Shown here: positions 35,820 to 44,982 of the stretch, in pieces
Numbering within the stretch: position 1 is the stretch's first letter
Layout: each line of letters opens with the position of its first letter
Source: BOG-908 sp963848205
GTDB lineage: Bacteria; Pseudomonadota; Alphaproteobacteria; Acetobacterales; Acetobacteraceae
Length of the DNA stretch: 64,000 nucleotides
Reading direction: 5' to 3'
Assembly: GCA_963848205.1 (NCBI GenBank)
Contig: CAWKCV010000006.1
Location: forward strand, 210,472 to 274,471
Made by a program: the position numbers and the translations under genes
The notes under the pieces: generated by a model
What the model saw: the letters and a program-made list of their open reading frames with translations, nothing else
What the model was told of the DNA's origin: nothing
The model's database searches: none

Positions 35820-37148
35820 ATGACATCCTTTCGCCTCCATGCGCGGCTTGCGGCCATGGTTCTGTCCGGCCTGCCCTTTCAGGCGCTTGCCACGAATTAT
35901 GGACCGGCTCGTGCAATACCACTTGCTGCGTTGATCACGCAGCCATTCGTGGCGATGGATACGCAAGGCACAGCCCGCGCGCTGTGGCAGGATCGGTCGC
36001 TTTCCTTCGCGGTGCATCACGCGCACGGACGCTGGAGCACGCCGGTTGCACTGAAGATAACCGGCAGTTTCGTTAAAGCCCGGTTCAACGCATCGGGCTC
36101 GGCGGTGGTGGTCAGCTACGTTTCCGGCTCGGGCCTCTATGCGTCCGACCTCTCGTCCAACGGCGCACTCTCCACACCGGCCCTGGTCGTTGCCGACACC
36201 AGTTCGTCGGCCACGCCCGCGCCGTTCACGCTGCTGTTCAACGACGCGGGCGCCGCCGCCATCGTGTTGCAGTCCGGCTTTGCGCAAACCAGCCAGATCA
36301 CCGCCTACCGCCGCCCGGCGGGCGGCACCTGGGGTGCGGCCGAGCTGGTGGCGAATGCGGCATCGACCGGCAATCTCGTGCTCGGCGACGCTACGGTCGG
36401 CCCGAGCGGCGACGTGACGATCAGCTACCAGAGCTACGTCACCTCCTGCGGCACGAAACATTGCACCGACGGCAGCTTCACCGTCCACGCGGCGGAGGAG
36501 CCGGCCGGCACGCAGGGCTGGCAGCTCTCCGCTGCAATCAACGCGCCCGCCAGTGCAGCCTACATTGTACATTCCGCCGTAAGCCCGGCCAACGTGCCGA
36601 TGCTGGCCATCCAAGCGGGGTCGGACGGCGAAGTCACGCTCTCCCATGGGCCGGCTCCGGGGTGGTCCGCGGCCGCCCAGATCTTGCCAGCGGGCTCGGC
36701 CAGCCAGGTCGCCGGTATCTTCGGCGGCGATGGCGGCACCGTCAGCATCGCCTTGACCGGCTATAGCACCGTCGGACAGCGCCAATCGGTCAGCCTGGCC
36801 GATGGCAGCCTGACCACCAGCCCGTTCGCAACACCACGGCTTCTCTCCGGCACCGACAAGAGTGCGGCCACGACCAACCTGCTTGCAGCCGCCGACCCGG
36901 CCGGTGCTGCATCCCTGATCTGGAGTGACGCAGACGGCTCCATTCGCGCGGCCACACGCGGACCCGTGCCGGCCGGCTCGCTTGCGGTGCAGACTCTCGG
37001 CAAGGCGCACGCCTGCCAGATCCTGAACTATGTCTGCTCCGCCGCCGCGGCGACGTCCGTGAACCCGAACGGCGACTCCGTCGCTGCCTTCCTGCGCGCC
37101 TCAGCAACCGACAGCAACGTGACGCTGTATCTGACGACGACCAACTGA
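35820..37148 (+). CDS. Secreted propeller-like protein, copy 1 (unknown function)
   Basis: A 442-residue protein from ATG 35820 with AGGAG upstream. The signal peptide ends near A-L-A (about residue 24). The mature part is made of repeated beta-sheet units with G-T-A-R-A-L-W, P-A-G-G-T-W-G and S-G-D-V-T-I-S-Y-Q patterns, suggesting a beta-propeller distantly like BNR/Asp-box proteins. A conserved insert with two cysteines (C-G-T-K-H-C) follows the S-G-D-V strand. Two related genes lie at 56.2 and 59.8 kb. Function is unknown. An open frame further upstream to 35385 is antisense to fumC and is rejected. Confidence 0.82.
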   Translation: MTSFRLHARLAAMVLSGLPFQALATNYGPARAIPLAALITQPFVAMDTQGTARALWQDRSLSFAVHHAHGRWSTPVALKITGSFVKARFNASGSAVVVSYVSGSGLYASDLSSNGALSTPALVVADTSSSATPAPFTLLFNDAGAAAIVLQSGFAQTSQITAYRRPAGGTWGAAELVANAASTGNLVLGDATVGPSGDVTISYQSYVTSCGTKHCTDGSFTVHAAEEPAGTQGWQLSAAINAPASAAYIVHSAVSPANVPMLAIQAGSDGEVTLSHGPAPGWSAAAQILPAGSASQVAGIFGGDGGTVSIALTGYSTVGQRQSVSLADGSLTTSPFATPRLLSGTDKSAATTNLLAAADPAGAASLIWSDADGSIRAATRGPVPAGSLAVQTLGKAHACQILNYVCSAAAATSVNPNGDSVAAFLRASATDSNVTLYLTTTN

Positions 37149-37228
37149 CCGTGCGCTGCCGGGTGGAACATGACGGCTGACCATGAGCCAGCACCAGCCA
37201 ACTCAGCGCATCATGCTCGAGCAGACGC

Positions 37229-37846
37229 TCAAGCTGCCAGTCGCTCCACCCCCGCCATCGGGTCGAGCCGCACCATGATAGGGCGGTGGTCGGAGCCAGC
37301 CCTGTCGAGCGCGCCGGCATCGGCGCACGCGAGGCCGCGCACGTAGCAGCGGTCCAGACGCAGCGGCACCACATCGGCGCAGCGATGGGTCGGCTCGCGC
37401 GGCCCGACATCGCGAAAGCCGGGCAGCAGCGCCGGCCCCACCAAGTTGTAATCGCCAAGCACCGCCGCGCGCGCCGGCAGATGCGACGCCACGAAGCGCA
37501 ACTGCTTCCGGTTCAGCAATTGGCTGTGCGACAAATGCACGTTGGCGACGCTGAAATCGCCGATATCGATCACCTGACATACACGCGCCACGATCGCGCC
37601 CGCCGGCAGGGTCAACACGCGCGGCGCCGGCAGCTTTCGCGGGCTCCACACGGCCAGGCCGTGCACGCGCCCAGGCAGGGGCACGCGGGCAAAAAACCCA
37701 CCGAGCCTTGCCGGCAGCGCCCCCATCGCCTCGGTCGCTTCCTGCATCAGCAGCACATCCGGCCGCTCGCGCCGCGCCAGGCTGGCCACGTCTTCCACCG
37801 TCGCACCTGTCAGGCGCAACAGGTTCCAGCTAATGATCTTGACCAC
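37229..37846 (-). CDS. Endonuclease/exonuclease/phosphatase-family protein
   Basis: A 205-residue EEP protein: I-I-S-W-N-L-L-R-L, L-L-M-Q-E-A-T (metal Glu), A-N-V-H-L-S-H-S, L-G-D-Y-N-L and G-S-D-H-R-P-I-M-V. GTG at 37846 gives M-V-K-I-I-S-W-N with no signal peptide, so it is cytoplasmic, unlike the secreted EEP protein at 7.4-8.3 kb. It may act on DNA or a phosphorylated metabolite. It is transcribed away from the ABC importer operon, sharing a 50-base intergenic region. Confidence 0.88.
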   Translation of the reverse strand: MVKIISWNLLRLTGATVEDVASLARRERPDVLLMQEATEAMGALPARLGGFFARVPLPGRVHGLAVWSPRKLPAPRVLTLPAGAIVARVCQVIDIGDFSVANVHLSHSQLLNRKQLRFVASHLPARAAVLGDYNLVGPALLPGFRDVGPREPTHRCADVVPLRLDRCYVRGLACADAGALDRAGSDHRPIMVRLDPMAGVERLAA

Positions 37847-37896
37847 GTGTCCGCATCGTCCGCACTGATGTTGCACCGCACATAGCAGAAGCCAGG

Positions 37897-38823
37897 TTGG
37901 GAAAGGGTTTAAATCTGCGTATTGCCCGGCGCGCGCTCCTCGCCACTGTCGCCGCAAGCGCCAGCTACCGGCCCGCGCGCGCAGCCCGGCCGATCATCGT
38001 CGCCTCCAAGATCGACACCGAGGGCGCGCTGCTGGGCAATCTCATCGCCCAAGTCCTGCGTGCCCGCGGCCTCGCGGTGCAGACGCGGCTGCAGCTCGGC
38101 CCCACGCGGATCCTGCGCCAGGCGCTGCTCTCCGGTGCGATCGACCTTTACCCGGAATATACCGGCAACGGCGCCCGGTTCTTCAACCTCGCCGGCAACC
38201 CGGCCTGGCACAGCGCTCCCGACGCCTACGCGCTGGCCGCCCGGCTGGACCGCGCGGCTAACCAGCTCATCTGGCTGGCGCCAGCACCCGCCGACAATGG
38301 CTGGGGCATCGCCGTGCCGCCCCGCATGGCCCAACTCGCCACGCTGTCGGGCTTCGCCCAGGCAACACGCCAGGCGAGCCCGCCGATCCTGCTGGCCGCC
38401 TCCGTCGAGTTCGTCGAAACGGCCGACGCGCTGCCGGCGTTCGAGCACGCCTACGGCTTCCGGATGCGCCAGGACCAATTGCTGATGCTGGCCGGCGGCG
38501 ACACCTCGGCCACGCTGCGCGCTGCCGCCGAAGGCCTCTCCGGCGTGAACGCGGCCATGGCCTACGGCACCGACGGCGCGCTGACCACGCTCGGCCTCAC
38601 CCTGCTGGCCGACCCGATGCACGCGCAGATCGTCTTCCAGCCCGCCCCGGTGATCCGCGCAGCGGCACTCGCCGACCACCCCGACATCGCCGGCTGGCTC
38701 GCCGCCCTCTTCGCCGGCCTGACCCGCGCGACGCTGCAATCCCTCAACGCCCGCATCGCCGGCGACGGCGCCGACCCCTCCCAGATCGCGGCCGCTTATC
38801 TGCGTGCGGCCAAGCTGGCATGA
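37897..38823 (+). CDS. ABC transporter substrate-binding protein, glycine betaine/choline type
   Basis: About 308 residues with a signal sequence (R-R-A-L-L-A-T-V-A-A-S-A, cleavage near A-R-A). The binding-protein fold starts I-I-V-A-S-K-I-D-T-E-G-A-L-L-G and includes G-A-I-D-L-Y-P-E-Y-T-G-N-G, a hallmark of the OpuAC/YehZ (OsmF) group. Ligands of that group are betaines, choline or related compounds; aromatic residues for cation binding cannot be placed by eye. TTG 37897 is the likeliest start. The permease gene begins on its stop codon (ATGA). Confidence 0.92.
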   Translation: MGKGLNLRIARRALLATVAASASYRPARAARPIIVASKIDTEGALLGNLIAQVLRARGLAVQTRLQLGPTRILRQALLSGAIDLYPEYTGNGARFFNLAGNPAWHSAPDAYALAARLDRAANQLIWLAPAPADNGWGIAVPPRMAQLATLSGFAQATRQASPPILLAASVEFVETADALPAFEHAYGFRMRQDQLLMLAGGDTSATLRAAAEGLSGVNAAMAYGTDGALTTLGLTLLADPMHAQIVFQPAPVIRAAALADHPDIAGWLAALFAGLTRATLQSLNARIAGDGADPSQIAAAYLRAAKLA

Positions 38824-39929
38824 TTGCCCCCGCCAATCCGCCACGCCTTCTGCTCGCGTCGTTGGCGCTGTTGTGCCTGGCCGCCGCGTTCGTCGGCCAC
38901 GCACCCAACCGGCTGCTCTCCGGCGTGCCGGTCGCCGCACCCGCGCCGCTCGTCCTTGCCTGCCCCGCCTTCCTGCTCGCCATGCTGGCACTCCCGCGTC
39001 AAACCGGGCGGCTGCACGCCTCCGCCCTCGTCGCCGCCACCCTTGGCCTGCTCGTCACCGCCATCGAAGCGGGTGCGGCCGCGCGCCTGCTCGCCCTGCA
39101 CAGCCCGCCCGCCGCACGAACGCTTTTGGGGCCCGGATTCTGGGGCCTGGTGTTCGCGTTCAGCCTCGCCATCGTGGACGCTGTGCAGCGCCTGCGCGCG
39201 CCGCCCGCCGCCATCCTGGCGATCACCTTCGTGCTGGCCGCACTGCTCGGCACCCTGGCCGCGACCGGCCAGTTCGATGCGCTGTCGCTCGCGCAGGAAG
39301 CCGCCGCCCATCGCGCGGAATTCGCCACCGACCTGGCCCGCCACATACTCCTGGTCGCCGCCACCGTCGCCGCCGCCCTCGCACTCGGCGTGCCGCTCGG
39401 CATCGCCATCCAGCGACGCCCGCGCTGGCGTGGGCCGGTGTTCGCTATCCTCAACATCGTGCAGACGCTACCCTCCGTCGCCCTTTTCGGCCTGCTCATC
39501 GCCCCGCTCGCCGCCATCGGGCTGAGCGGCATCGGCCTCGTGCCGGCGCTGATCGCGCTCGTGCTCTACGCCCTGCTGCCCGTCACGCGGCAGATGGTGG
39601 CGGGGCTGGACGGCGTGGACGCTGCCGTTCTGGAAGCGGCCAGCGGCATGGGGCTGGCGCCGGCACAGATCCTCACCCGCGTCGCGCTGCCGCTTGCCGC
39701 ACCCGCGCTGATCGCCGGACTGCGCATCGTCATCGTGCAGACGATCGGCCTTGCGGTCGTCGCGGCCCTCATCGGCGCCGGCGGCCTGGGCGATTTCGTC
39801 TTCCAGGGTCTCGGCCAATACGCGGTCGATCTCGTGCTGCTCGGCGCCCTGCCGGCCATCGCGCTTGCCTTGGCCGCCGACCTGCTGCTGCGCCTGGCCG
39901 CCGCGCGCTTCCAGCCGGGCCGCGCATGA
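38820..39929 (+). CDS. ABC transporter permease, YehY-like
   Basis: A 369-residue permease: several extra N-terminal TM helices, then a BPD-type permease core from about residue 170. The core ends in the EAA loop D-A-A-V-L-E-A-A-S-G-M-G-L-A-P-A-Q-I-L. The long N-terminal membrane part matches YehY of the OsmF-type importer. It overlaps the genes on both sides by four bases (ATGA), so it is translated coupled with the binding protein and the ATPase. Confidence 0.93.
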   Translation: MIAPANPPRLLLASLALLCLAAAFVGHAPNRLLSGVPVAAPAPLVLACPAFLLAMLALPRQTGRLHASALVAATLGLLVTAIEAGAAARLLALHSPPAARTLLGPGFWGLVFAFSLAIVDAVQRLRAPPAAILAITFVLAALLGTLAATGQFDALSLAQEAAAHRAEFATDLARHILLVAATVAAALALGVPLGIAIQRRPRWRGPVFAILNIVQTLPSVALFGLLIAPLAAIGLSGIGLVPALIALVLYALLPVTRQMVAGLDGVDAAVLEAASGMGLAPAQILTRVALPLAAPALIAGLRIVIVQTIGLAVVAALIGAGGLGDFVFQGLGQYAVDLVLLGALPAIALALAADLLLRLAAARFQPGRA

Positions 39930-40834
39930 TCACCTTCGACCACGTCACCAAATCCTATGCCGGCCGGACCGTGGTGGACGATCTGTCGTTCACAATTCCG
40001 CCCGGCGAACTGACCGTGCTGATCGGCCCCTCCGGCTGCGGCAAATCCACCACGTTACGGATGATCAACGGGCTGATCGCACCCGACCGCGGAACGGTGT
40101 CGGTGGACGGTCGCGATGTTGCCAGCCAGAACCCGCAGACATTGCGGCGTGGCATCGGCTACGCGATCCAGGCCGGCGGCCTGTTCCCGCATTGGAGTGT
40201 CGCGCGCAACATCGCCACCGTGCCGACCCTGCTCGGCTGGCCACGCGCCAAAATCGACGCGCGTGTGGCGGAACTTCTCGCGTTGTTCGGACTGCCGCCG
40301 GCCGAATATGCCGCCAAGAATGTCGCCGCACTCTCCGGCGGCCAGCAGCAGCGCGTGGGCGTGGCGCGCGCGCTGGCCGCCGACCCGCCGCTTCTCCTGC
40401 TCGACGAGCCGTTCGGCGCGCTCGACCCGATCACCCGCCGCACGTTGCAAACCGAACTTCGCCGCATTCAGAGGGCGACTTCGAAAACCATGGTGTTCGT
40501 AACCCACGATATGGACGAGGCCATTCTGCTCGCCGACCGCATCGTCATTCTCGATCGCGGGCGCCTGGCGCAGGCCGGAACACCGGTGGAGCTTCTGCAA
40601 CATCCCGCTTCCGGTTTCGTGCGCGATTTCGTCGCGGGCGACCCCTCCGCCATGCGCAGTCTCGCCGCCCGCAGCGTAGCCGATCTGCGCCGCCCCGGAA
40701 ACATCGAAGGTTCACCGAGCATGCCGGCGGAGACTACATTGCGCGATGCGCTCGGCTTGATGATCGCGTCACGCCAGCACACGCTCAATCTGGGCGACGG
40801 GCATGTCCGGCTGATCGATATCATCGGTGGGTAG
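39926..40834 (+). CDS. ABC transporter ATP-binding protein, YehX-like
   Basis: A 302-residue ATPase. Walker A is G-P-S-G-C-G-K-S-T-T near residue 35, the Q-loop lies in Y-A-I-Q-A-G-G-L, the signature is A-L-S-G-G-Q-Q-Q-R-V-G, and Walker B is L-L-L-L-D-E-P-F-G-A-L-D with switch His T-H-D-M-D-E-A. A C-terminal segment after residue 230 ends in a short CBS-like or regulatory region (T-L-N-L-G-D-G-H-V-R-L-I). It energises the importer. ATG 39926 overlaps the previous stop. Confidence 0.95.
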   Translation: MITFDHVTKSYAGRTVVDDLSFTIPPGELTVLIGPSGCGKSTTLRMINGLIAPDRGTVSVDGRDVASQNPQTLRRGIGYAIQAGGLFPHWSVARNIATVPTLLGWPRAKIDARVAELLALFGLPPAEYAAKNVAALSGGQQQRVGVARALAADPPLLLLDEPFGALDPITRRTLQTELRRIQRATSKTMVFVTHDMDEAILLADRIVILDRGRLAQAGTPVELLQHPASGFVRDFVAGDPSAMRSLAARSVADLRRPGNIEGSPSMPAETTLRDALGLMIASRQHTLNLGDGHVRLIDIIGG

Positions 40835-40840
40835 GCCGAT

Positions 40841-41626
40841 TTGAGCGATCGGAAGAAAGGCTTCTTCTTTGCAAAAAAGACGCAAAGAACTTTTGCTCGC
40901 CTGTCGGGTGTTTGGGCGGTTGGCCTGGCGTTTTTGGTCAGCATCTTGGTTATGCCGCGGTTGGGGCCGGTGTTCGCGCGGCTGTTTCCTGGTGTGTCTC
41001 CGCCGGTCTATGACCGTGGCAGTTTCTTGGCCCTCGCGGGCTCGCATATCTCGATCGTTGTTGCTGCCATTCTCGTGGCCGCCATGCTCGGCATCTCGGC
41101 AGCCATCCTGGTCACCCGGCCTTGGGGACGCGCCTTCCGCCCGCTGGCCGACACCATCGCCACGATCGGCCAGACCTTCCCGCCCGCCGCCGTGCTCGCC
41201 GTGCTGGTGCCCGTCATGGGGTTTGGCGCGCGGCCGACATTGATTGCGCTCATCCTCTACGGCCTGCTGCCCATTACCGAGAACACGCTCGCCGGCCTGG
41301 CCTCCATCCCCAACGCCGTCCACGAAGCCGCTCGCGGCATGGGCCTCTCCCCGCTTCAGGTGCTGCTGCAAGTGGAGTTGCCGCTGGCCACCCCGCTCAT
41401 CGTCGCCGGCCTGCGCACGGCCACCATCGTCTCGCTGGGCACCGCCACCATCGGCTCGACCATCGGCGCCCTCACCCTCGGCACCCCGATCATCGATGGG
41501 CTGGTCACCAACAAGACCAACTTCATCCTGCAAGGCGCCATACCGCTGGCCTTGCTCGCGATCTTTCTGGAGCTTGCCTTCAACCGGCTGGAGTGCCCGA
41601 CGCGGGTGCCGGACGAGACAGTCTAG
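40841..41626 (+). CDS. ABC transporter permease, YehW-like, with repeat-encoded N-terminus
   Basis: A 261-residue permease with one N-terminal TM, a periplasmic loop ending P-P-V-Y-D-R-G-S-F-L-A-L, and the BPD permease core with EAA loop N-A-V-H-E-A-A-R-G-M-G-L-S-P. The only workable start is TTG 40841; then codons 5-20 (K-K-G-F-F-F-A-K-K-T-Q-R-T-F-A) are encoded by a palindromic element. The first TM follows directly, as in E. coli YehW, so a later start would lose it. It is the last gene of the four-gene importer. Confidence 0.9.
   Translation: MSDRKKGFFFAKKTQRTFARLSGVWAVGLAFLVSILVMPRLGPVFARLFPGVSPPVYDRGSFLALAGSHISIVVAAILVAAMLGISAAILVTRPWGRAFRPLADTIATIGQTFPPAAVLAVLVPVMGFGARPTLIALILYGLLPITENTLAGLASIPNAVHEAARGMGLSPLQVLLQVELPLATPLIVAGLRTATIVSLGTATIGSTIGALTLGTPIIDGLVTNKTNFILQGAIPLALLAIFLELAFNRLECPTRVPDETV
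40856..40896 (+). repeat. Palindromic AT-rich element, copy 11, inside the permease coding region
   Basis: GAAAGGCTTCTTCTTT, GCAAAAAAGACGC, AAAGAACTTTTGCT. It lacks an in-frame stop because the loop has TTTGCA instead of TTTGA, which lets the permease frame pass through. Confidence 0.75.
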
Positions 41627-41662
41627 CAGTTGCTTAAGGATTCGCTCGTATGACTGTGCACG

Positions 41663-41995
41663 ATGTCGCGAATATCCTCTCTGCTGGCCCCTGTTCTCGC
41701 CTCGCCGTTCGTGCCGCTCGCGCTCGGGCTGGGCGCGGTTGCAGCCGATTTGGTCGCGATGGCTCCCGCCGGAGCGCCACCCGAGATCGCGATGGTGTTT
41801 CCGCCCTGGTGGACGCAACGACAGGCTTTTGCGGCCGCCGGTGAGTTGGGTGACGTCGTTCGCCTCGGTGCCGCGGGTTTCGTGGTCGTCGTCGCACCGC
41901 GACATCTCCGCCCCACGCGGTCTGCCGCGTGGTTCACCTTGGATGCGCGGCTGCTACCCGGCTGCACGACATTCAAACAGGAAAGTATTCGCTGA
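41663..41995 (+). CDS. Small membrane protein upstream of the chemoreceptor
   Basis: A 110-residue protein with a hydrophobic N-terminal segment (L-L-A-P-V-L-A-S-P-F-V-P-L-A-L-G-L-G-A-V-A-A) and a central W-W-T motif in V-F-P-P-W-W-T-Q-R-Q-A-F. I do not recognise the family. Its TGA stop overlaps the chemoreceptor ATG (TGATG), which implies coupled translation and a possible sensory or assembly role with it. The ATG at 41663 has no strong ribosome site. Confidence 0.65.
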   Translation: MSRISSLLAPVLASPFVPLALGLGAVAADLVAMAPAGAPPEIAMVFPPWWTQRQAFAAAGELGDVVRLGAAGFVVVVAPRHLRPTRSAAWFTLDARLLPGCTTFKQESIR

Positions 41996-43455
41996 TGTCC
42001 GATCTGTCGCACCTTCGCCGCGCCATGGACACCAGTCTTAGCGTCTTTCTATGGGCACATGTTCCGGTCATCGGTCTGGCCGCTTTCATGGGCGGCAATG
42101 CCAGCCATCTGATCGCGCTCTGCCTGACGGCGGCAGCGCTTGCCTCGGTTGCCACTGCCTTTCGTTGGGCAGCACCCGGCGCGGGAAATACACGACTGAC
42201 GATCGGCGTGGCGCTGGTCGGCATGATTTCCACCTTGCTCGCTGCACTGAGCGGCACGGCGTGGCAAGCCGATATGCATATGTATTACTTTGCGGCGCTG
42301 GCAATCTTGTCGGCGTACTGCGATCGGCGCGTCATTCTCGCGGCAGCCGCGGCCACTGCCGTGCATCACCTGGCGCTGAATTTTGCTGTTCCGCTCATGG
42401 TGTTTCCCGGCGGCGCAAGCCTCGCGCGCGTCATCCTGCATGCAGTCATCGTCATCCTGGAAACCGCGAGCCTGGTGTGGATAGTTGGACGTATCCAGTC
42501 GGCTCTTTCGGTGAGCGAAGCAGCAATGAAAACTGCGGAAAGCCATCGTGCAAAGCTCGAGGAAGCGATGGCGGCAGAAGCGGCAGGCCGCCAGCAGGTG
42601 GAAATCGTTCGTCGGCAAACGATGCAGAAGAGTGCAGCCGACGTGGAGTCCGGACTGGGCGACGCGACCGCTGGCCTCGTCGAGGCGGCGGGGTGTTTGT
42701 CCAACGTCGCGATCACCCTGTCCCAAGGCGCTGAATCGACGGCGCTGGAGGCCGGATCGGCACTTCAGGCTGCCGCGACGACGACCTGGGCCGTCCAATC
42801 CGTCGCTGCCGCAGTCGAGGAACTTACCGCCTCGATGAACGAGATCTCGGCGCAAATCCACAATGCGGCACAACGCGCGGCAACAGCCAAAGAGGAAGTG
42901 GCGGCTTCTTCGCTGGCGGCTCAATCGATGGCTGCAGAAGCTGGAAGGATCAGCGACGTCGTGTCGTTGATCGAAGCAATCGCCAGCCGCACGAACCTGC
43001 TGGCGTTGAATGCCACCATCGAAGCCGCTCGCGCCGGAGATGCCGGGCACGGGTTCGCCGTGGTAGCAGGTGAAGTGAAAGCACTGGCCATGCAAACCGC
43101 GGCGGCCACCAAACAGATTCAACACGAGATCGGGCTTCTGCAGGCCGGTACCGCCAGATCGGTGACTTCGATCGGCTCCATCACACAGGCGGTCAATGCG
43201 ATGGATCAGGTCACAGTCGCGGTCGCCTCCGCCGTCGAACAGCAACAAAGCGCCACGCAGGAAATCGCCAGATCCATCGGCAGCGCCGCAGACAGCGTCG
43301 AGCAAGTCAAACAGGCGATCGCCGGCGTGGCAGGTGCTACCGACGCCACGCGTGATATGGCAAACCAGGTCATCCAAGCCGGCGAAAGGGTGAATGGTTT
43401 ATCAAACACCATCTCCGACGCCGCCAGCGCCATCGTCGTCAAGCTACGCGCCTGA
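41995..43455 (+). CDS. Methyl-accepting chemotaxis protein
   Basis: A 486-residue chemoreceptor. Residues 15-165 form five or six TM helices rather than the usual two-TM periplasmic sensor. A coiled-coil linker (about 170-215) precedes the signalling domain. The highly conserved hairpin tip is I-E-A-I-A-S-R-T-N-L-L-A-L-N-A-T-I-E-A-A-R-A-G near residues 325-347, followed by G-F-A-V-V-A-G-E-V. No HAMP domain is obvious. No other chemotaxis gene is nearby. It could sense membrane state or redox rather than a periplasmic ligand (inference). Its start overlaps the small membrane protein gene. Confidence 0.93.
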   Translation: MSDLSHLRRAMDTSLSVFLWAHVPVIGLAAFMGGNASHLIALCLTAAALASVATAFRWAAPGAGNTRLTIGVALVGMISTLLAALSGTAWQADMHMYYFAALAILSAYCDRRVILAAAAATAVHHLALNFAVPLMVFPGGASLARVILHAVIVILETASLVWIVGRIQSALSVSEAAMKTAESHRAKLEEAMAAEAAGRQQVEIVRRQTMQKSAADVESGLGDATAGLVEAAGCLSNVAITLSQGAESTALEAGSALQAAATTTWAVQSVAAAVEELTASMNEISAQIHNAAQRAATAKEEVAASSLAAQSMAAEAGRISDVVSLIEAIASRTNLLALNATIEAARAGDAGHGFAVVAGEVKALAMQTAAATKQIQHEIGLLQAGTARSVTSIGSITQAVNAMDQVTVAVASAVEQQQSATQEIARSIGSAADSVEQVKQAIAGVAGATDATRDMANQVIQAGERVNGLSNTISDAASAIVVKLRA

Positions 43456-43541
43456 GCCGTCTGCATCGCCGTCACCGAAATGCATCCCACGAGCAAGCAT
43501 AAAGCGCTTTGAGCTTGCAACGGCTTCTGTCGCCGGTCGCA

Positions 43542-44723
43542 CTAACGCCTGTCGCGCACCGTTCGTACGAACGCCGCAACGTCATCGGCAAACGCATCGG
43601 GCCGCTCCAACGCGGCAAAGTGCCCACCCCGATCGAGTTCGGCAAAATGCACGAGATCGTAGGTTTTCGCGATCAGGCTGCGCGGCGGAAGCGGCCTTAT
43701 CTCGCTCGGCAGGCTCGCGAAGCCGGTCGGCACCTCGATACGCGAATCTGAGGGAAGCACGCGCATCACCTCGTGCTGCGCGGCGCGGTAAATCCATGTC
43801 GCTGTCGTGAAACTGTCGGTCGCCACATAAAACATCAGATTGGTGATCAGATCGTCAAGGCTGAACACGCGGCCAAGATCGGTCTCGGCGCGCAGGTCCG
43901 ACCAGGCGTGGAACTTGTCGATGATCCACGCGGCCTGGCCTACTGGATTGGACTGCATCGCAATACCCAGCGTTTGCGGCCGGGTGCGGTGAACGTCGGA
44001 ATACGCGCGGCCGTCGCGCAGAAACGGCCGGCAACGCGCCTCGAAGTCGCGCTCCTCGTCGGTATCGACGTCGCCCTCCACGCGAACAGCAAGAAAATTG
44101 AGGTGGATAGCTTCGCAGCCGCCACCCTTGGCGGTCGAATGGTCCAATCCCGCCATGGCCGAGATCATCGATCCCCAATCGCCGCCCTGCGCGATGTAGC
44201 GCTTGTAGCCCAAAACCTCGCGCAACAGCCTGTCCCAAATGCCGGCAATCCGGCGCGGCCCGATCGGCGCCGCGGGTCGGCCCGAGAAACCGAATCCCGG
44301 CAGCGCGGGCACCACCACGTCCACGCCGTCCGCTGCTTTGCCGCCGTAGCGCTCGGGATGGGCAAGCCGCTCGATGACGCCCAGGAACTCCACGATCGAG
44401 CCCGGCCATCCATGCGTCAGCACCAACGCAGTGTCCTGTGGTCCGGACCCACGTTCGTGCAGCAGATGGATGTGCTCTCCGTCGATGTCCGCCATGAATT
44501 GCGGGAAGCGGTTGATCGCAGACTCCTGCGCACGCCAGTCGAACGACCCCGACCAATGCTCGCACAATAGGCGCAGGAAAGCCGGATCGGTCCCTGCCGA
44601 CCAGGGATCGCCGTCTTCCGCGAGAGGCGCCAAGGCGCGCCAGTCGAATGCACGGACCGACGCTCGGATCGCATCCAATCGGGCCTGCGGGATGTCGATC
44701 TTGAAGGGCGATAGGCGAGCCAT
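43542..44723 (-). CDS. Epoxide hydrolase family protein
   Basis: A 393-residue alpha/beta hydrolase with the N-terminal epoxide hydrolase domain (I-D-I-P-Q-A-R-L-D-A-I-R). The oxyanion motif is T-H-G-W-P-G-S and the nucleophile elbow G-G-D-W-G-S (Asp). An acidic partner lies in the C-terminal half and the catalytic His in D-R-G-G-H-F-A-A-L-E. It hydrolyses epoxides to diols in the cytoplasm. ATG 44723 is chosen over upstream frames because it matches the family N-terminus and has GAAAGGGC upstream. It is divergent from mmsA across 259 bases in which I see no further feature. Confidence 0.93.
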   Translation of the reverse strand: MARLSPFKIDIPQARLDAIRASVRAFDWRALAPLAEDGDPWSAGTDPAFLRLLCEHWSGSFDWRAQESAINRFPQFMADIDGEHIHLLHERGSGPQDTALVLTHGWPGSIVEFLGVIERLAHPERYGGKAADGVDVVVPALPGFGFSGRPAAPIGPRRIAGIWDRLLREVLGYKRYIAQGGDWGSMISAMAGLDHSTAKGGGCEAIHLNFLAVRVEGDVDTDEERDFEARCRPFLRDGRAYSDVHRTRPQTLGIAMQSNPVGQAAWIIDKFHAWSDLRAETDLGRVFSLDDLITNLMFYVATDSFTTATWIYRAAQHEVMRVLPSDSRIEVPTGFASLPSEIRPLPPRSLIAKTYDLVHFAELDRGGHFAALERPDAFADDVAAFVRTVRDRR

Positions 44724-44982
44724 GGGGATTGCCCTTTCTCGAGAGGTGATGAACACCGGTCGCGACAGATACAACGCGAGGTCTGCAATCTGATGCGGCC
44801 GCCTCGCTCGCGTATTCAGGCCTCGCCTGCAAGGGGCCGGCCGTGTCCTGCGCGGCGCGGGCGGCATCTCGTCGCGTCGGCCCGCGCGCACGCACGCGGC
44901 GACCTGACCGGCATGGCCATCGCAGCCAGTCTATGGTTTGGATAGCGCCAAGCACAAATCAACGCACGCACGGGGAAATCAT

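Noticed and set aside
38804..40834. 676-codon frame spanning the first permease and the ATPase
   Set aside because: Its N-terminal two thirds is an out-of-frame shadow of the permease (Arg-rich); only the part from 39926 is the ATPase.
44724..44982. Operator or small gene between the epoxide hydrolase and mmsA
   Set aside because: Only scattered GC-rich palindromes of 5-6 bases; nothing above what this base composition gives by chance.
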